DNA from: Vulcanococcus sp. SFB_649D_100_25
Lineage (GTDB): Bacteria; Cyanobacteriota; Cyanobacteriia; PCC-6307; Cyanobiaceae
DNA: 35,494 nt
NCBI GenBank assembly: GCA_030833825.1
Contig: JAURGL010000002.1
Coordinates: 1-35,494, forward strand
Direction of reading: 5' to 3'
In this document: positions 25,777-33,341 of the stretch, in pieces
Position numbering within the stretch: position 1 is the stretch's first letter
How the letters are laid out: the number at the start of each line of letters is the position of its first letter
Notes under the pieces: generated by a model
What the model saw: the letters and a program-made list of their open reading frames with translations, nothing else
Database searches by the model: none
What the model was told of the DNA's origin: nothing
Made by a program: the position numbers and the translations under genes

Positions 25777-26325
25777 TCAGACCCACCAGGGCTTCTCGCC
25801 GGTGCGGAAATCAGTTTCGGTCCACTGGCTCAGGAACACGTTGTCGTTGTCAACGGACACGTGGGCCAGGGCCAGGGAGAGGGGAGCGGGGCCGCGGACC
25901 ACCTTGCCGGTGGCGTCGTACTGCGAGCCGTGGCAAGGGCACATGAACTTGTTGGCCGCTGCGTTCCAGGGCACCACGCAGCCGAGGTGCGTGCAGATGG
26001 CGTTGATGCCGTAGCTGCCGATGGCATCGCTGCCCTCGACGATCAGATAGGTGGGGTCACCCTTGAGGCCCTGCACCAGATTGCGGTCACCCTCGCGGTG
26101 GCTGCTCAGCCAGCCACTGGCGGTGACGGAATTGCCCAGTTCGTCCTTGGCGGAGGTGCCGCCGCCAGAGCCGGCGGCCTTGGGGGGGATGAAGTAGTTG
26201 GCAACCGGATACAGGGCGCCCAGAGCCACACCGGTCACCGACCCGAAGGTCAGCAGGTTCATGAACTGCCGGCGACCCATTCCGGGGACATCACCGCTCG
26301 AGGCGCTCGCAGGGATCTGGGTCAT
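25777..26325 (-). CDS. petC: Cytochrome b6f Rieske iron-sulfur protein
   Basis: A 182-residue protein with a twin-arginine-type N-terminus (MGRRQFMNLLTFG, residues 16-28) that becomes the uncleaved membrane helix, a glycine-rich hinge (AAGSGGGTS, about 50-58) and the [2Fe-2S] head. The cluster ligands are Cys111 and His113 (CTHLGC) and Cys129 and His132 (CPCHGS), with Cys116-Cys131 as the conserved disulfide. ATG 26325 faces the DUF3067 gene across 130 bp. Two GCCGGAAC copies one helical turn apart lie in that region. Confidence 0.97.
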   Translation of the reverse strand: MTQIPASASSGDVPGMGRRQFMNLLTFGSVTGVALGALYPVANYFIPPKAAGSGGGTSAKDELGNSVTASGWLSSHREGDRNLVQGLKGDPTYLIVEGSDAIGSYGINAICTHLGCVVPWNAAANKFMCPCHGSQYDATGKVVRGPAPLSLALAHVSVDNDNVFLSQWTETDFRTGEKPWWV

Positions 26326-26378
26326 ACGGGGCGGCCTGTAGCCACAACGACGTGGGGGCCATTATGGACCTTGCAGTT

Positions 26379-26396
26379 GCCGGAACGAGCCGGAAC
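26379..26396. repeat. Direct repeat GCCGGAAC x2, 10 bp period, upstream of petC
   Basis: GCCGGAAC occurs at 26379-26386 and 26389-26396, exactly one helical turn apart, about 55-70 bases upstream of petC and 60-75 upstream of the DUF3067 gene. Further CCGG occurs at 26399-26402. The spacing resembles sites of dimeric response regulators. It does not match the RpaB HLR1 consensus as I know it. Confidence 0.35.
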
Positions 26397-26455
26397 CACC
26401 GGCCTGCCGTTGAAGCCTGCAACATGCTGTTGTGAGCTGTCCTGATTCCTGAGCC

Positions 26456-26791
26456 TTGGTCCAGCCCGTTGCCGATCCGCTCACGGCAGAGGAGCTGCTG
26501 CAGCTGCTCCGGCGTCGCTGGCAGGCCTCCTACGACGTGCAGTTGGTGGTCCGTCGTGGTCGCCTGTATTTCCAGGTGATGTGGGCCTACCTGGAGCAAC
26601 AGTCCTTCCCCCTTGATGCGGAGGGCTATCGGGCCAAGCTGGAGGAGGTGGTCTCCACCCTCAATGGGATCGGTGCGGGCCCTTTGGTGCGGGACTGGCT
26701 GAGCAGCACCGGGGACAAGCCCCGGTTGGGCAAGGCGATGACCCTGGCCCTGGAGTGGCCGGAAGGCCGCAGCAGTGAGTTTGTGCTCTAA
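26456..26791 (+). CDS. DUF3067 family protein
   Basis: A 111-residue cyanobacterial protein starting at TTG 26456. A stop three bases upstream (TGA, 26450-26452, in frame) leaves this as the first possible start. The sequence ELLQLLRRRWQASYDVQLVVR, LYFQVMWAYLEQQSFPL and NGIGAGPLVRDWL is typical of DUF3067, which is also found in chloroplast-containing eukaryotes. Its function is unknown to me. It diverges from petC and ends in a stop shared with tatC (CTAA, 26788-26791). Confidence 0.85.
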   Translation: MVQPVADPLTAEELLQLLRRRWQASYDVQLVVRRGRLYFQVMWAYLEQQSFPLDAEGYRAKLEEVVSTLNGIGAGPLVRDWLSSTGDKPRLGKAMTLALEWPEGRSSEFVL

Positions 26792-27627
26792 CCCCGCTGG
26801 ACCAGCCGCGCCAGGCCCACCCCCACGAGGTAGAGGGCGGTGATCGCCCCGCTCAACAACAGCATCGTGATCGGGTCCGTGGAGGGGGTGAGCACAGCGC
26901 CCGCCAGGGCCGAGGCCATCACCACGAATCGCCACGCTTTCAGCATGCTGTCCGCCCGCACCAGCCCCAGAGCCGCCAGCAGCATCTGGAGCACCGGCAG
27001 CTGGAATGCCAAGGCTGTGGCCACCATCAACAGCAGGACGAAGTCGAGGTAGCGCTCGATCGACCAGAGGGGCTCCACCACATCGGCGCCGTAGCTCACC
27101 AGGAAGCGCAAGGCCGCGGGCACCAGGGCCGACCAGGCAAAGGCCAGGCCGGCGAGAAACAACACCGCAGACCCGGCGACGGCCGGGGCCACCAGGCGCT
27201 GTTCCCGTCGGGTCAGGCCAGGGAGTACGAAGGCAAGGCCCTCATAGAGGACATAGGGAAGGGCCAGGGTGAGGCCCGCATAACCGGCCACCTTCAAGGA
27301 GACCAGCAGGAACTCACCCGGGGCCAGTTGCAGGAAATGGATCCCCTTGGCGGGTACCTCCAGCAGACGCACCAGGGGCCGCACAAACAGCAGGCAGACG
27401 CCTGCCCCCACCACCACTGCAAGGAGGCCGCGCAGCACCCGGCTGCGCAATTCCTCGAGATGACCCACCAGGGTCATCTCGACCTCGGAGGGGAAGTCCT
27501 GATCCGCTTGCAAGCTCTCTGACGGGGATGCGACCTGATCCTGCCGCTTCACCGCAATCGGTGGAGGAGGAGTGAGCACGGAGGGTTCGCTCGGTTCGTG
27601 CTGCTGGCCTGGGGGTTGCTCGCTCAT
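26788..27627 (-). CDS. tatC: Sec-independent (twin-arginine) translocase TatC
   Basis: A 279-residue protein with a long polar N-terminus (about 50 residues, Pro/Gln/Ser-rich) followed by MTLVGHLEELRSRVLRGLL, the TatC signature, and six membrane helices. FLLVSLKVAGYAGLTLALPY, YEGLAFVLPGLTRREQR and LTPSTDPITMLLL are characteristic. It recognises folded twin-arginine precursors; in this window these include the Rieske protein and probably the PotD-like lipoprotein. The start overlaps the NFACT gene's stop by four bases (ATGA), and its stop overlaps that of the DUF3067 gene. Confidence 0.95.
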   Translation of the reverse strand: MSEQPPGQQHEPSEPSVLTPPPPIAVKRQDQVASPSESLQADQDFPSEVEMTLVGHLEELRSRVLRGLLAVVVGAGVCLLFVRPLVRLLEVPAKGIHFLQLAPGEFLLVSLKVAGYAGLTLALPYVLYEGLAFVLPGLTRREQRLVAPAVAGSAVLFLAGLAFAWSALVPAALRFLVSYGADVVEPLWSIERYLDFVLLLMVATALAFQLPVLQMLLAALGLVRADSMLKAWRFVVMASALAGAVLTPSTDPITMLLLSGAITALYLVGVGLARLVQRG

Positions 27628-29360
27628 GACTCCACAGCCCCTGAAAGGTTAGGAGCTGCTGCACGCAGGACGGCGTGCACCTGGCCTGGCTCAGCCCAGA
27701 TCACCTCCCCACCGCGGTGGCGCACCGTTCCGGGGCCAGCGCCGGGGATCCGCTGCAGGGCTTCGCAGGGGGTCATCACCACGGCGACTCGGCTGTTGCC
27801 GCGGGCCCGGCTAAAGAATGCAGCAAGGTTCGCGGCGCTCTGCAGGTCCTGCTCGTCCGGCTGCCCGGCGGAACTTTTCAGCACCACGTGGCTGCCTGGG
27901 CACTCCTGGGCATGGAACCAAAGGTCACCCTTGCGGGCCTGCTGGAGGCTGATCCACTCGTTCTGGCGATGGTTGCGGCCCACCTGCACCGTCAATCCAC
28001 CGGGTGTGAGCAGGGTCAAGGGTTGGGGGGCTTCCGAGCGTCGCCGCTCCCGCCTGGTGAGCGGTTGGCGCTTGAGCAGGACCTCGCTGTCATCCTCCAG
28101 TTGCTGGAGCTGCTCGAGGACCTCGGGGATGGGGGCATCGCCTGCCCCCCCCAGCTCCAGGAACAGCAGGCTCTCTTCCAGCTGGGCAATCTGCCCCTGG
28201 TGTTGTTCGATCCGCGGCGTGATCGCGGCCACTGAGCGCCGCAGCTTGCGGGCCTTTTTGTAGAGCTTCTGGGCCTCGTTCACCTGCTCACGGCTGGGTT
28301 CAGCCAGGCAGAGCAGGGCGTTGGCCTGCTCCTGCAGAGCCTCGCTGCCCTCCACCTGCTGGAGCAGATCCTGCTGATGCCCCAGCTGGTGCCGCTCGCG
28401 CCCCAGGGCCTGCTCAAGCTTCTGCCGCAGGGTGTGCTGCCGCTGCTGCAGCTGCCGGGCCTGCAGGCTGCCCTGGAGATAGCGGGCCAGGCCGCAGTTG
28501 ATTGGCAGGGGTGGACCTGGGGGGGCTGCACCCGCCTGGGGCTCCCGTTGCCAGCAGCAGTAGGCACTCACGGGCCCGAGTTGAAAGCAAAACTGCTCCT
28601 GCTCCAGGCAGGTGAGCCATTGCTGCCAACGCGTCCACAGCCTGTCCCAGTCCTCTGCGGTGAGATCGCCCACCGCCTGATTGAGCAAGGCATTCGCTGC
28701 TTCCGGAGCATCTCCGGCCAGTTGCAGGGCCAGGGCTGGACTGATGCCCTGGTAGGCGCTTTGCAGGGCCTGCTTGAGGTTGAGGGGGAGCAGGCTCAGT
28801 TGCGCTTGCCAGTGCTCAAAGCTTTCCTGCCGGGTGGGAGGGGTGCCGGATAGGGCCGGGGGTTCGCAGTACAGGTCCCCGGTGCCGATCGGACGCAGGC
28901 GCGACTGGTTCTGGCGCACCTGGCGGGCCATGGCCACCACCCGCCGATCCGGGTCCAGGAGGAAGAGGTTGCTGTGGCGGCCCATCAGCTCCAGCAGCAG
29001 GGTCCGTTGCACCGGCTCCGTGGGCCGGGAGGCGAAGCCCAGCTCCACCACCCGCTCCCAGCCCGTCTGCACCAGCTCCGTCAAGGCCAGGCCGGAAAGG
29101 CCGTGTTGCAGCTGCTGGGCCAGGGTGCTGCCCGCCCCGATCCGTGGCGGTGCCTCGATGGCCATCAGCCGAGGTGCCTCCGCCTGCCAGGCCAGCTCCA
29201 GCCAGATCCGTCTCTCAAGGGTTCGAAACCCCAGATGCAGGCTGTGGGGATCCGGTTGCTGCGCCTTCTCGAAGCGACTGGGGATCAGGCTGGGCCGCAA
29301 CTCCGACAGCACCGCCCGAAGGCTGGTGAGATCCATGGCCTGGAGAGCCGGGGCGGCCAT
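27624..29360 (-). CDS. NFACT family protein (RqcH/Rqc2-like, ribosome-associated quality control)
   Basis: The start at ATG 29360 gives 578 residues; ATG 29336 (MDLTSLRAVL) is equally possible, and the longer open frame lies over gmk. NFACT-N extends to about residue 200 with LLLELMGRHSNLFLLD. A long coiled coil with two helix-hairpin-like parts occupies about residues 250-430. The C-terminal NFACT-R domain has VQVGRNHRQNEW, DLWFHAQECPGSHVVLKSS and AANLAAFFSRARGNSRVAV. Bacterial RqcH binds obstructed 50S subunits and adds alanine tails. The Asp-Arg pair needed in Bacillus RqcH (from memory) appears as Glu102-Arg103 here. Confidence 0.88.
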   Translation of the reverse strand: MAAPALQAMDLTSLRAVLSELRPSLIPSRFEKAQQPDPHSLHLGFRTLERRIWLELAWQAEAPRLMAIEAPPRIGAGSTLAQQLQHGLSGLALTELVQTGWERVVELGFASRPTEPVQRTLLLELMGRHSNLFLLDPDRRVVAMARQVRQNQSRLRPIGTGDLYCEPPALSGTPPTRQESFEHWQAQLSLLPLNLKQALQSAYQGISPALALQLAGDAPEAANALLNQAVGDLTAEDWDRLWTRWQQWLTCLEQEQFCFQLGPVSAYCCWQREPQAGAAPPGPPLPINCGLARYLQGSLQARQLQQRQHTLRQKLEQALGRERHQLGHQQDLLQQVEGSEALQEQANALLCLAEPSREQVNEAQKLYKKARKLRRSVAAITPRIEQHQGQIAQLEESLLFLELGGAGDAPIPEVLEQLQQLEDDSEVLLKRQPLTRRERRRSEAPQPLTLLTPGGLTVQVGRNHRQNEWISLQQARKGDLWFHAQECPGSHVVLKSSAGQPDEQDLQSAANLAAFFSRARGNSRVAVVMTPCEALQRIPGAGPGTVRHRGGEVIWAEPGQVHAVLRAAAPNLSGAVES

Positions 29361-29409
29361 GGGGAAGGGGTCGGGCACTCTTACTCTGCAGGGCCGTGTT
29401 CGTGCCCCG

Positions 29410-29979
29410 ATGGCTGCAGAGCCCTCCCCCAGCGGCAGGTTGTTTTTGATCACCGGCCCCAGCGGGGTTGGCAAAGGCACGTTGGTCACTGCTCTGCTGC
29501 ACCGCCATCCAGAGATCTGGTTGTCGATCTCGGCCACCACCCGGGCTCCCCGCCAAGGAGAGGTGGACGGCCAGCATTACTTCTTTCTGGAGCGCGGCGC
29601 ATTCGACGCCAAGGTTGCCCAGGGGGGCCTCCTGGAGTGGGCTGAGTTCGCTGGCAACTGCTACGGCACGCCGCGTGAACCCGTCGAGGAACAGCTCAGT
29701 GCTGGCCGCCCCGTGTTGCTAGAAATCGAGCTGGAGGGCGCCAGGCAAGTCCGCCAAAGCTTCCCCAGCGGTTTTCAGATTTTCATCAAGCCCCCCTCCT
29801 TCGCGGAGTTGGAGCGCCGCATCCGTGGTCGCGGGACGGACAGTGATGAGGCGATTGCACGGCGCCTCGAGCGGGCGACGGTGGAGCTTGAGGCGGAGTC
29901 CGAATTTGATGCGGTCCTGGTGAATGCCGATCTGGAGACGGCCCTCACTGAACTCGAACACTTGATGGGGTTGAGCTGA
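29410..29979 (+). CDS. gmk: Guanylate kinase
   Basis: ATG 29410 gives 189 residues, normal for the family; upstream in-frame codons belong to a shadow frame of the NFACT gene. The enzyme phosphorylates GMP to GDP with ATP. The P-loop is ITGPSGVGKGTLV (residues 14-26). GMP-binding features are SATTRAPRQGEVDGQHYFFL, EWAEFAGNCYGTP and LLEIELEGARQVRQ. It diverges from the NFACT gene with 49 bp between starts and converges with psaJ. Confidence 0.96.
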   Translation: MAAEPSPSGRLFLITGPSGVGKGTLVTALLHRHPEIWLSISATTRAPRQGEVDGQHYFFLERGAFDAKVAQGGLLEWAEFAGNCYGTPREPVEEQLSAGRPVLLEIELEGARQVRQSFPSGFQIFIKPPSFAELERRIRGRGTDSDEAIARRLERATVELEAESEFDAVLVNADLETALTELEHLMGLS

Positions 29980-30008
29980 GCCCGCTCGCTTCAGGAGCGC
30001 CCAACAAA

Positions 30009-30031
30009 AAAGCGGCCCATCGGGCCGCTTT
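30009..30031 (-). terminator. Intrinsic terminator for psaF-psaJ
   Basis: AAAGCGGCCC (30009-30018), loop ATC, GGGCCGCTTT (30022-30031): a perfect 10 bp stem. Read on the minus strand it is followed by a run of T (complement of 30006-30011), a good intrinsic terminator for psaFJ, 32 bases past the psaJ stop. On the plus strand the tail is only TTTGTG, so it may also stop gmk transcription less efficiently. Confidence 0.75.
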
Positions 30032-30062
30032 GTGACTTGCTTGTGGCGGAGTTGCCACCCGA

Positions 30063-30179
30063 TCACATCGGGTGGAACAGCAGGTCGGGATAGAAGCGGT
30101 TGAACTCGATCAGGATGCCGGCGGTCACGGTGAACCAGATCGCAGCGAAGACCGGAGCGGTGGTCAGGAACTTCTTCAT
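30063..30179 (-). CDS. psaJ: Photosystem I subunit IX
   Basis: A 38-residue single-helix protein, too short for most gene callers, encoded from ATG 30179 to TGA at 30063. Its sequence begins MKKFLTTAPVFAAIWFTV and ends FYPDLLFHPM, matching PsaJ. It sits at the edge of photosystem I and stabilises PsaF. It lies 49 bp after psaF on the same strand, in the usual psaF-psaJ order, and is followed by a good terminator. Confidence 0.95.
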   Translation of the reverse strand: MKKFLTTAPVFAAIWFTVTAGILIEFNRFYPDLLFHPM

Positions 30180-30228
30180 CGTGAAGATCTCGTCGTGAGG
30201 GGGATGAGGAAAGGGGGTGTCGCCGCGA

Positions 30229-30708
30229 TCAGCGGGGGGAAACCGTGACCTTGTCGTCGGACTCGGTCAGCTTGCCGCCGCTGAGTTCAGCGAAGGCAGC
30301 GATGGGCCAGGTGGCAGCGGCGAGGGTGCTCTTGAAGGCCAGAGACAGGTCGATCTGGATTTCCTTCATGGCGGCGTCCTTGTCGCCACGGATGGCCATC
30401 AGGTAGTTGCGACCGGCCCAGCCGATGCAACCAGCGATGTAGAGGAATGCAATGCCAGGAATGATGAAGTCACCGGCGTGGCTCAGGCGGCCATCCACGA
30501 TCAGGTGGGGCAGGCCATCGGCACCGCAGGAGGCCTGGCTGTACATCGCAAAGCGAGCCTTGGCCTGGTCGGTGGTGGCAGCAGCAGCGCGCTGCTGGAA
30601 GCGGGCGCTTTCAGAGCAGGGGGTCAGACCTGCCACATCAGCTTTTGCCACAGGGGCGAAGCCGAAGATCAGCAGGGCAGAAATGAGAACAGCAAAGAGG
30701 CGGCGCAT
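30229..30708 (-). CDS. psaF: Photosystem I subunit III (plastocyanin/cytochrome c6 docking)
   Basis: ATG 30708 gives 159 residues; an alternative upstream ATG at 30729 would add seven. A signal peptide (residues 1-23, ending PVAKA) precedes the mature lumenal part DVAGLTPCSES, then ARFAMYSQASCGADGLPHLIVDG, a membrane region (PGIAFLYIAGCIGWAGRNYL) and a C-terminal stromal segment. The two cysteines (PC and SCG) form the conserved disulfide. PsaF helps bind the soluble electron donor. It diverges from tsaD with 65 bp between starts. Confidence 0.97.
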   Translation of the reverse strand: MRRLFAVLISALLIFGFAPVAKADVAGLTPCSESARFQQRAAAATTDQAKARFAMYSQASCGADGLPHLIVDGRLSHAGDFIIPGIAFLYIAGCIGWAGRNYLMAIRGDKDAAMKEIQIDLSLAFKSTLAAATWPIAAFAELSGGKLTESDDKVTVSPR

Positions 30709-30773
30709 CGTCAGGTCCAGCTGCTGCACGGCAGGATGTCACTTGCGGACAGTAAGGGAATCCCCAAGACCTG

Positions 30774-31841
30774 ATGCCCACAGTGCTGGCCCTCGAAACA
30801 AGTTGTGACGAGTCGGCAGCTGCGGTTGTGCGGGATCAGCGAGTGCTTGCCAGCGCCGTTGCCTCCCAGATCGAGGAGCACGCGCGCTGGGGAGGTGTGG
30901 TGCCTGAGATCGCCTCTCGGCGCCATGTGGAGGCCCTGCCAGCTCTGATTGAGCAGGTGATGGATCAAAGCGGCCTTGCCTATGGGGATCTCGATGCCAT
31001 TGCCGCAACCGCTGCCCCGGGCCTGGTGGGTGCGCTGTTGGTGGGTTCGGTGACCGGCCGCAGCCTGGCCCGGCTGCATGGCAAGCCCTTTCTGGGGGTG
31101 CACCACCTGGAGGGACATCTCTGTTCGGTGCATCTCGGGGATCCCCTGCCGGAGGACCCCTTCTTGGTGCTGCTGGTGAGCGGGGGGCACACGGAGATGA
31201 TTCGTGTGGATGGGCGCGGTGCTTACCAGCGTCTTGCCCGCAGCCGCGATGACGCCGCAGGGGAGGCCTTCGACAAGGTCGCCCGGCTTCTGGATCTGGG
31301 CTATCCGGGAGGACCTGCGATCCAGGAGGCTGCCTCCACGGGGGATCCGAAGCGTTTCCCCCTGCCCAAGGGGCGTGTCTCCCTGCCTGAGGGGGGCTTC
31401 CATCCCTATGACTTCAGCTTCAGTGGCCTGAAAACGGCTGTCCTGCGCCTGGTGAACCAGCTCAAGGCGGAGGAAGCGGCGGGCGGCCAGCCATTCCCCC
31501 TGGCGGATGTGGCGGCCAGCTTTGAGCAGGTGGTGGCGGACGTGCTCGTCGAGCGGACCACGCGCTGTGCGGTGGATCAGGGCCTGCGCACCCTGGTCCT
31601 GGTTGGTGGGGTGGCGGCCAATCGACGCCTGCGGCAGCGCCTTGAGCAGCGCTGCCATGAGCTGCAGCTCCAGTGGAGGGCGGCGCCGCTGGCCTACTGC
31701 ACCGACAACGCCGCGATGATCGCGGTGGCGGCGGAGCAGCGTTTCCTGGCGGGTGGCAGGAGCTCGATTCGCCTGGCCGTTGCACCACGGTTGCCCCTGG
31801 AGCAGGCCCCTGTTCTCTATGAACCCCAGGCACCCTTCTGA
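30774..31841 (+). CDS. tsaD: tRNA N6-adenosine threonylcarbamoyltransferase
   Basis: The 355-residue protein makes t6A37 in ANN-decoding tRNAs together with TsaB and TsaE. ATG 30774 starts MPTVLALETSCDESAAAV. The metal-binding histidines His111 and His115 (HHLEGHL) are present, as are LLVSGGHTEM, ARSRDDAAGEAFDKVARLL, FSFSGLKTAV and LVGGVAANRRLRQRL. The length is typical. It is transcribed away from psaFJ and followed after 35 bp by an hli gene. Confidence 0.96.
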   Translation: MPTVLALETSCDESAAAVVRDQRVLASAVASQIEEHARWGGVVPEIASRRHVEALPALIEQVMDQSGLAYGDLDAIAATAAPGLVGALLVGSVTGRSLARLHGKPFLGVHHLEGHLCSVHLGDPLPEDPFLVLLVSGGHTEMIRVDGRGAYQRLARSRDDAAGEAFDKVARLLDLGYPGGPAIQEAASTGDPKRFPLPKGRVSLPEGGFHPYDFSFSGLKTAVLRLVNQLKAEEAAGGQPFPLADVAASFEQVVADVLVERTTRCAVDQGLRTLVLVGGVAANRRLRQRLEQRCHELQLQWRAAPLAYCTDNAAMIAVAAEQRFLAGGRSSIRLAVAPRLPLEQAPVLYEPQAPF

Positions 31842-31876
31842 GGTCTTTAGGGTGGTGAAACTCTGTAGGAGCTGGG

Positions 31877-32059
31877 ATGGCTTCGGCTCAGCCTGTCGAT
31901 GACGCGGACGGCGTGGTCGAGGCGCCTCCGGAGGAACTCAACCAATGGAAACGCGGCTTTACCCCCCAGGCTGAGATCTGGAACGGGCGCATGGCCATGG
32001 TCGGACTCTCGGTTGGCCTGGCGGTGGTGTTGATCGCCCGGCTTGCCGGCAAGGTCTGA
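31877..32059 (+). CDS. hli: High-light-inducible protein (Hli/SCP family)
   Basis: A 60-residue single-helix protein with the chlorophyll a/b-binding-like motif EIWNGRMAMVGLSVGLAVVL near residues 33-52 (Glu and Asn-x-Arg as chlorophyll ligands), after an acidic N-terminus. Hli proteins dimerise, bind chlorophyll and carotenoid, and protect photosystems under stress. ATG 31877 has a strong AGGAG Shine-Dalgarno sequence 6 bases upstream. It converges with pilT (16 bp gap). Confidence 0.93.
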   Translation: MASAQPVDDADGVVEAPPEELNQWKRGFTPQAEIWNGRMAMVGLSVGLAVVLIARLAGKV

Positions 32060-32074
32060 AGGGGCTTCTCCTTC
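32058..32074. terminator. Weak stem-loop between hli and pilT
   Basis: GAAGGGG (32058-32064), loop CTT, CTCCTTC (32068-32074): seven pairs including one G-U. It starts within the hli stop codon and ends before the pilT stop. No T-tract follows. Confidence 0.25.
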
Positions 32075-32075
32075 C

Positions 32076-33239
32076 CTATTCCCGCCCCCGTAGGGCTTGG
32101 GCCAGTTCGTTGGGCCTGAGGCTCTGGGCTAGGGCGTCATCCCGTTCGACCCGTCCTGCTTCCACCAGGTTCTGCAGGGCCTGATTGGCGGTTTGCATGC
32201 CGTCAAAGGCGCTGCGGGCCATGATCTCCTCGATCGCTTCCAGTTCACCGCGCTGGATGTAGTCCTTGCAGGCGTCGGTGTTGATCAAGATGTCGTGAAA
32301 GGCGACCCGTTTGCCGTCGGTGCTCTTGAGCAGCCCCTGGGCCACCACACCCAGCAGGCTTTCGGAGACGGCCCGGCGGATGCTCTCCTGCTCGGCTGCG
32401 GGCACCATCCCGAGGACGCGCTCCACGGTTTTCACCGCTGAATTGGTGTGCAGGGTGCCGAACACGAGATGTCCGGTCTGGGACGCCTCGATGGCGGTGG
32501 CCAGGGTCTCCCCATCGCGGATTTCCCCCACCAGGATCACGTCCGGGTCCTCCCGCAGCGCCGCCCGCAGGGCGTTGTGGAACAGCTTGGTGTGCTGCCC
32601 CACCTCCCGATGGCGGATCAGCGATTCACGGCTTTCGTGCACGAACTCCACCGGGTCCTCAATCGTGAGGATGTGGCGGGTCATGTGGCGGTTGATCCAA
32701 TCGATCATGGCCGCCAGGGTGGTGCTCTTGCCTGACCCGGTGGGGCCCGTCACCAACACCAGTCCCTTGGGTCTTGCGGAGAGCTCCTTGAGAACCTCCG
32801 GTAGCCCGAGTTCCTCGAGGGTTGCGATCGTCTGGGGGATCAGGCGCAGGACCAGGGCGGGACCGCGGACGGAATCCAGGAGGTTGATCCGGACCCTGAC
32901 GAAGGGGAAGCCGTGGGATCCGTCGAACTCCTTCTCCCGCTGAAAGGCATCGATCTGGGCGGGGCTGAGCATCTCGCGCAGCCAGCGCTGGAAGGTGGCT
33001 TGATCGGTGATCGGCCAACCGGTCCGCAGCATCTCGCCCCGGGCCCGGTAGCGGGGTTCTTCGCCGACCCCCAGGTGCACATCGGAGAAGTTGTTGTCAT
33101 GGGCGAGTTTGACGATCCCCTCCAGGCTGCTGGGCTGGGCCCCCTGCAGGGCTCCGTCATGGGGGGGCTGCTCCGGGGCTGGGGCAGCTGCCGGCACCGG
33201 CGGGAACAGGCTGCTGGGGAAGGGGGAGGGGGCGCTCAC
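32076..33239 (-). CDS. pilT: PilT-like secretion/twitching ATPase
   Basis: A 387-residue ATPase of the type IV pilus retraction family. It has a proline/alanine-rich N-terminal 40 residues, then the N-terminal domain (HDNNFSDVHLGVGEEPRYRARG), Walker A GPTGSGKS (165-172), the Asp box (LTIEDPVEFVHE), Walker B DPDVILVGEIRD (231-242) and the His box GHLVFGTLHTNSAVKTVERV (about 256-275). The AIRNLIRE-like retraction motif in the C-terminal part is replaced by ACKDYIQR (323-330), so this may be a PilT paralogue. It diverges from wecB with about 100 bp between starts. No other pilus gene is in the window. Confidence 0.9.
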   Translation of the reverse strand: MSAPSPFPSSLFPPVPAAAPAPEQPPHDGALQGAQPSSLEGIVKLAHDNNFSDVHLGVGEEPRYRARGEMLRTGWPITDQATFQRWLREMLSPAQIDAFQREKEFDGSHGFPFVRVRINLLDSVRGPALVLRLIPQTIATLEELGLPEVLKELSARPKGLVLVTGPTGSGKSTTLAAMIDWINRHMTRHILTIEDPVEFVHESRESLIRHREVGQHTKLFHNALRAALREDPDVILVGEIRDGETLATAIEASQTGHLVFGTLHTNSAVKTVERVLGMVPAAEQESIRRAVSESLLGVVAQGLLKSTDGKRVAFHDILINTDACKDYIQRGELEAIEEIMARSAFDGMQTANQALQNLVEAGRVERDDALAQSLRPNELAQALRGRE

Positions 33240-33341
33240 GCCACGCCGACATCGCTGCCATCACTGTTGCGGCAAAAGCGGGTTAGCACCAGCGATTCCG
33301 CGCGTCATCTTTAGGATCCAGGTGAAAGCCCGCTAGAGCCA

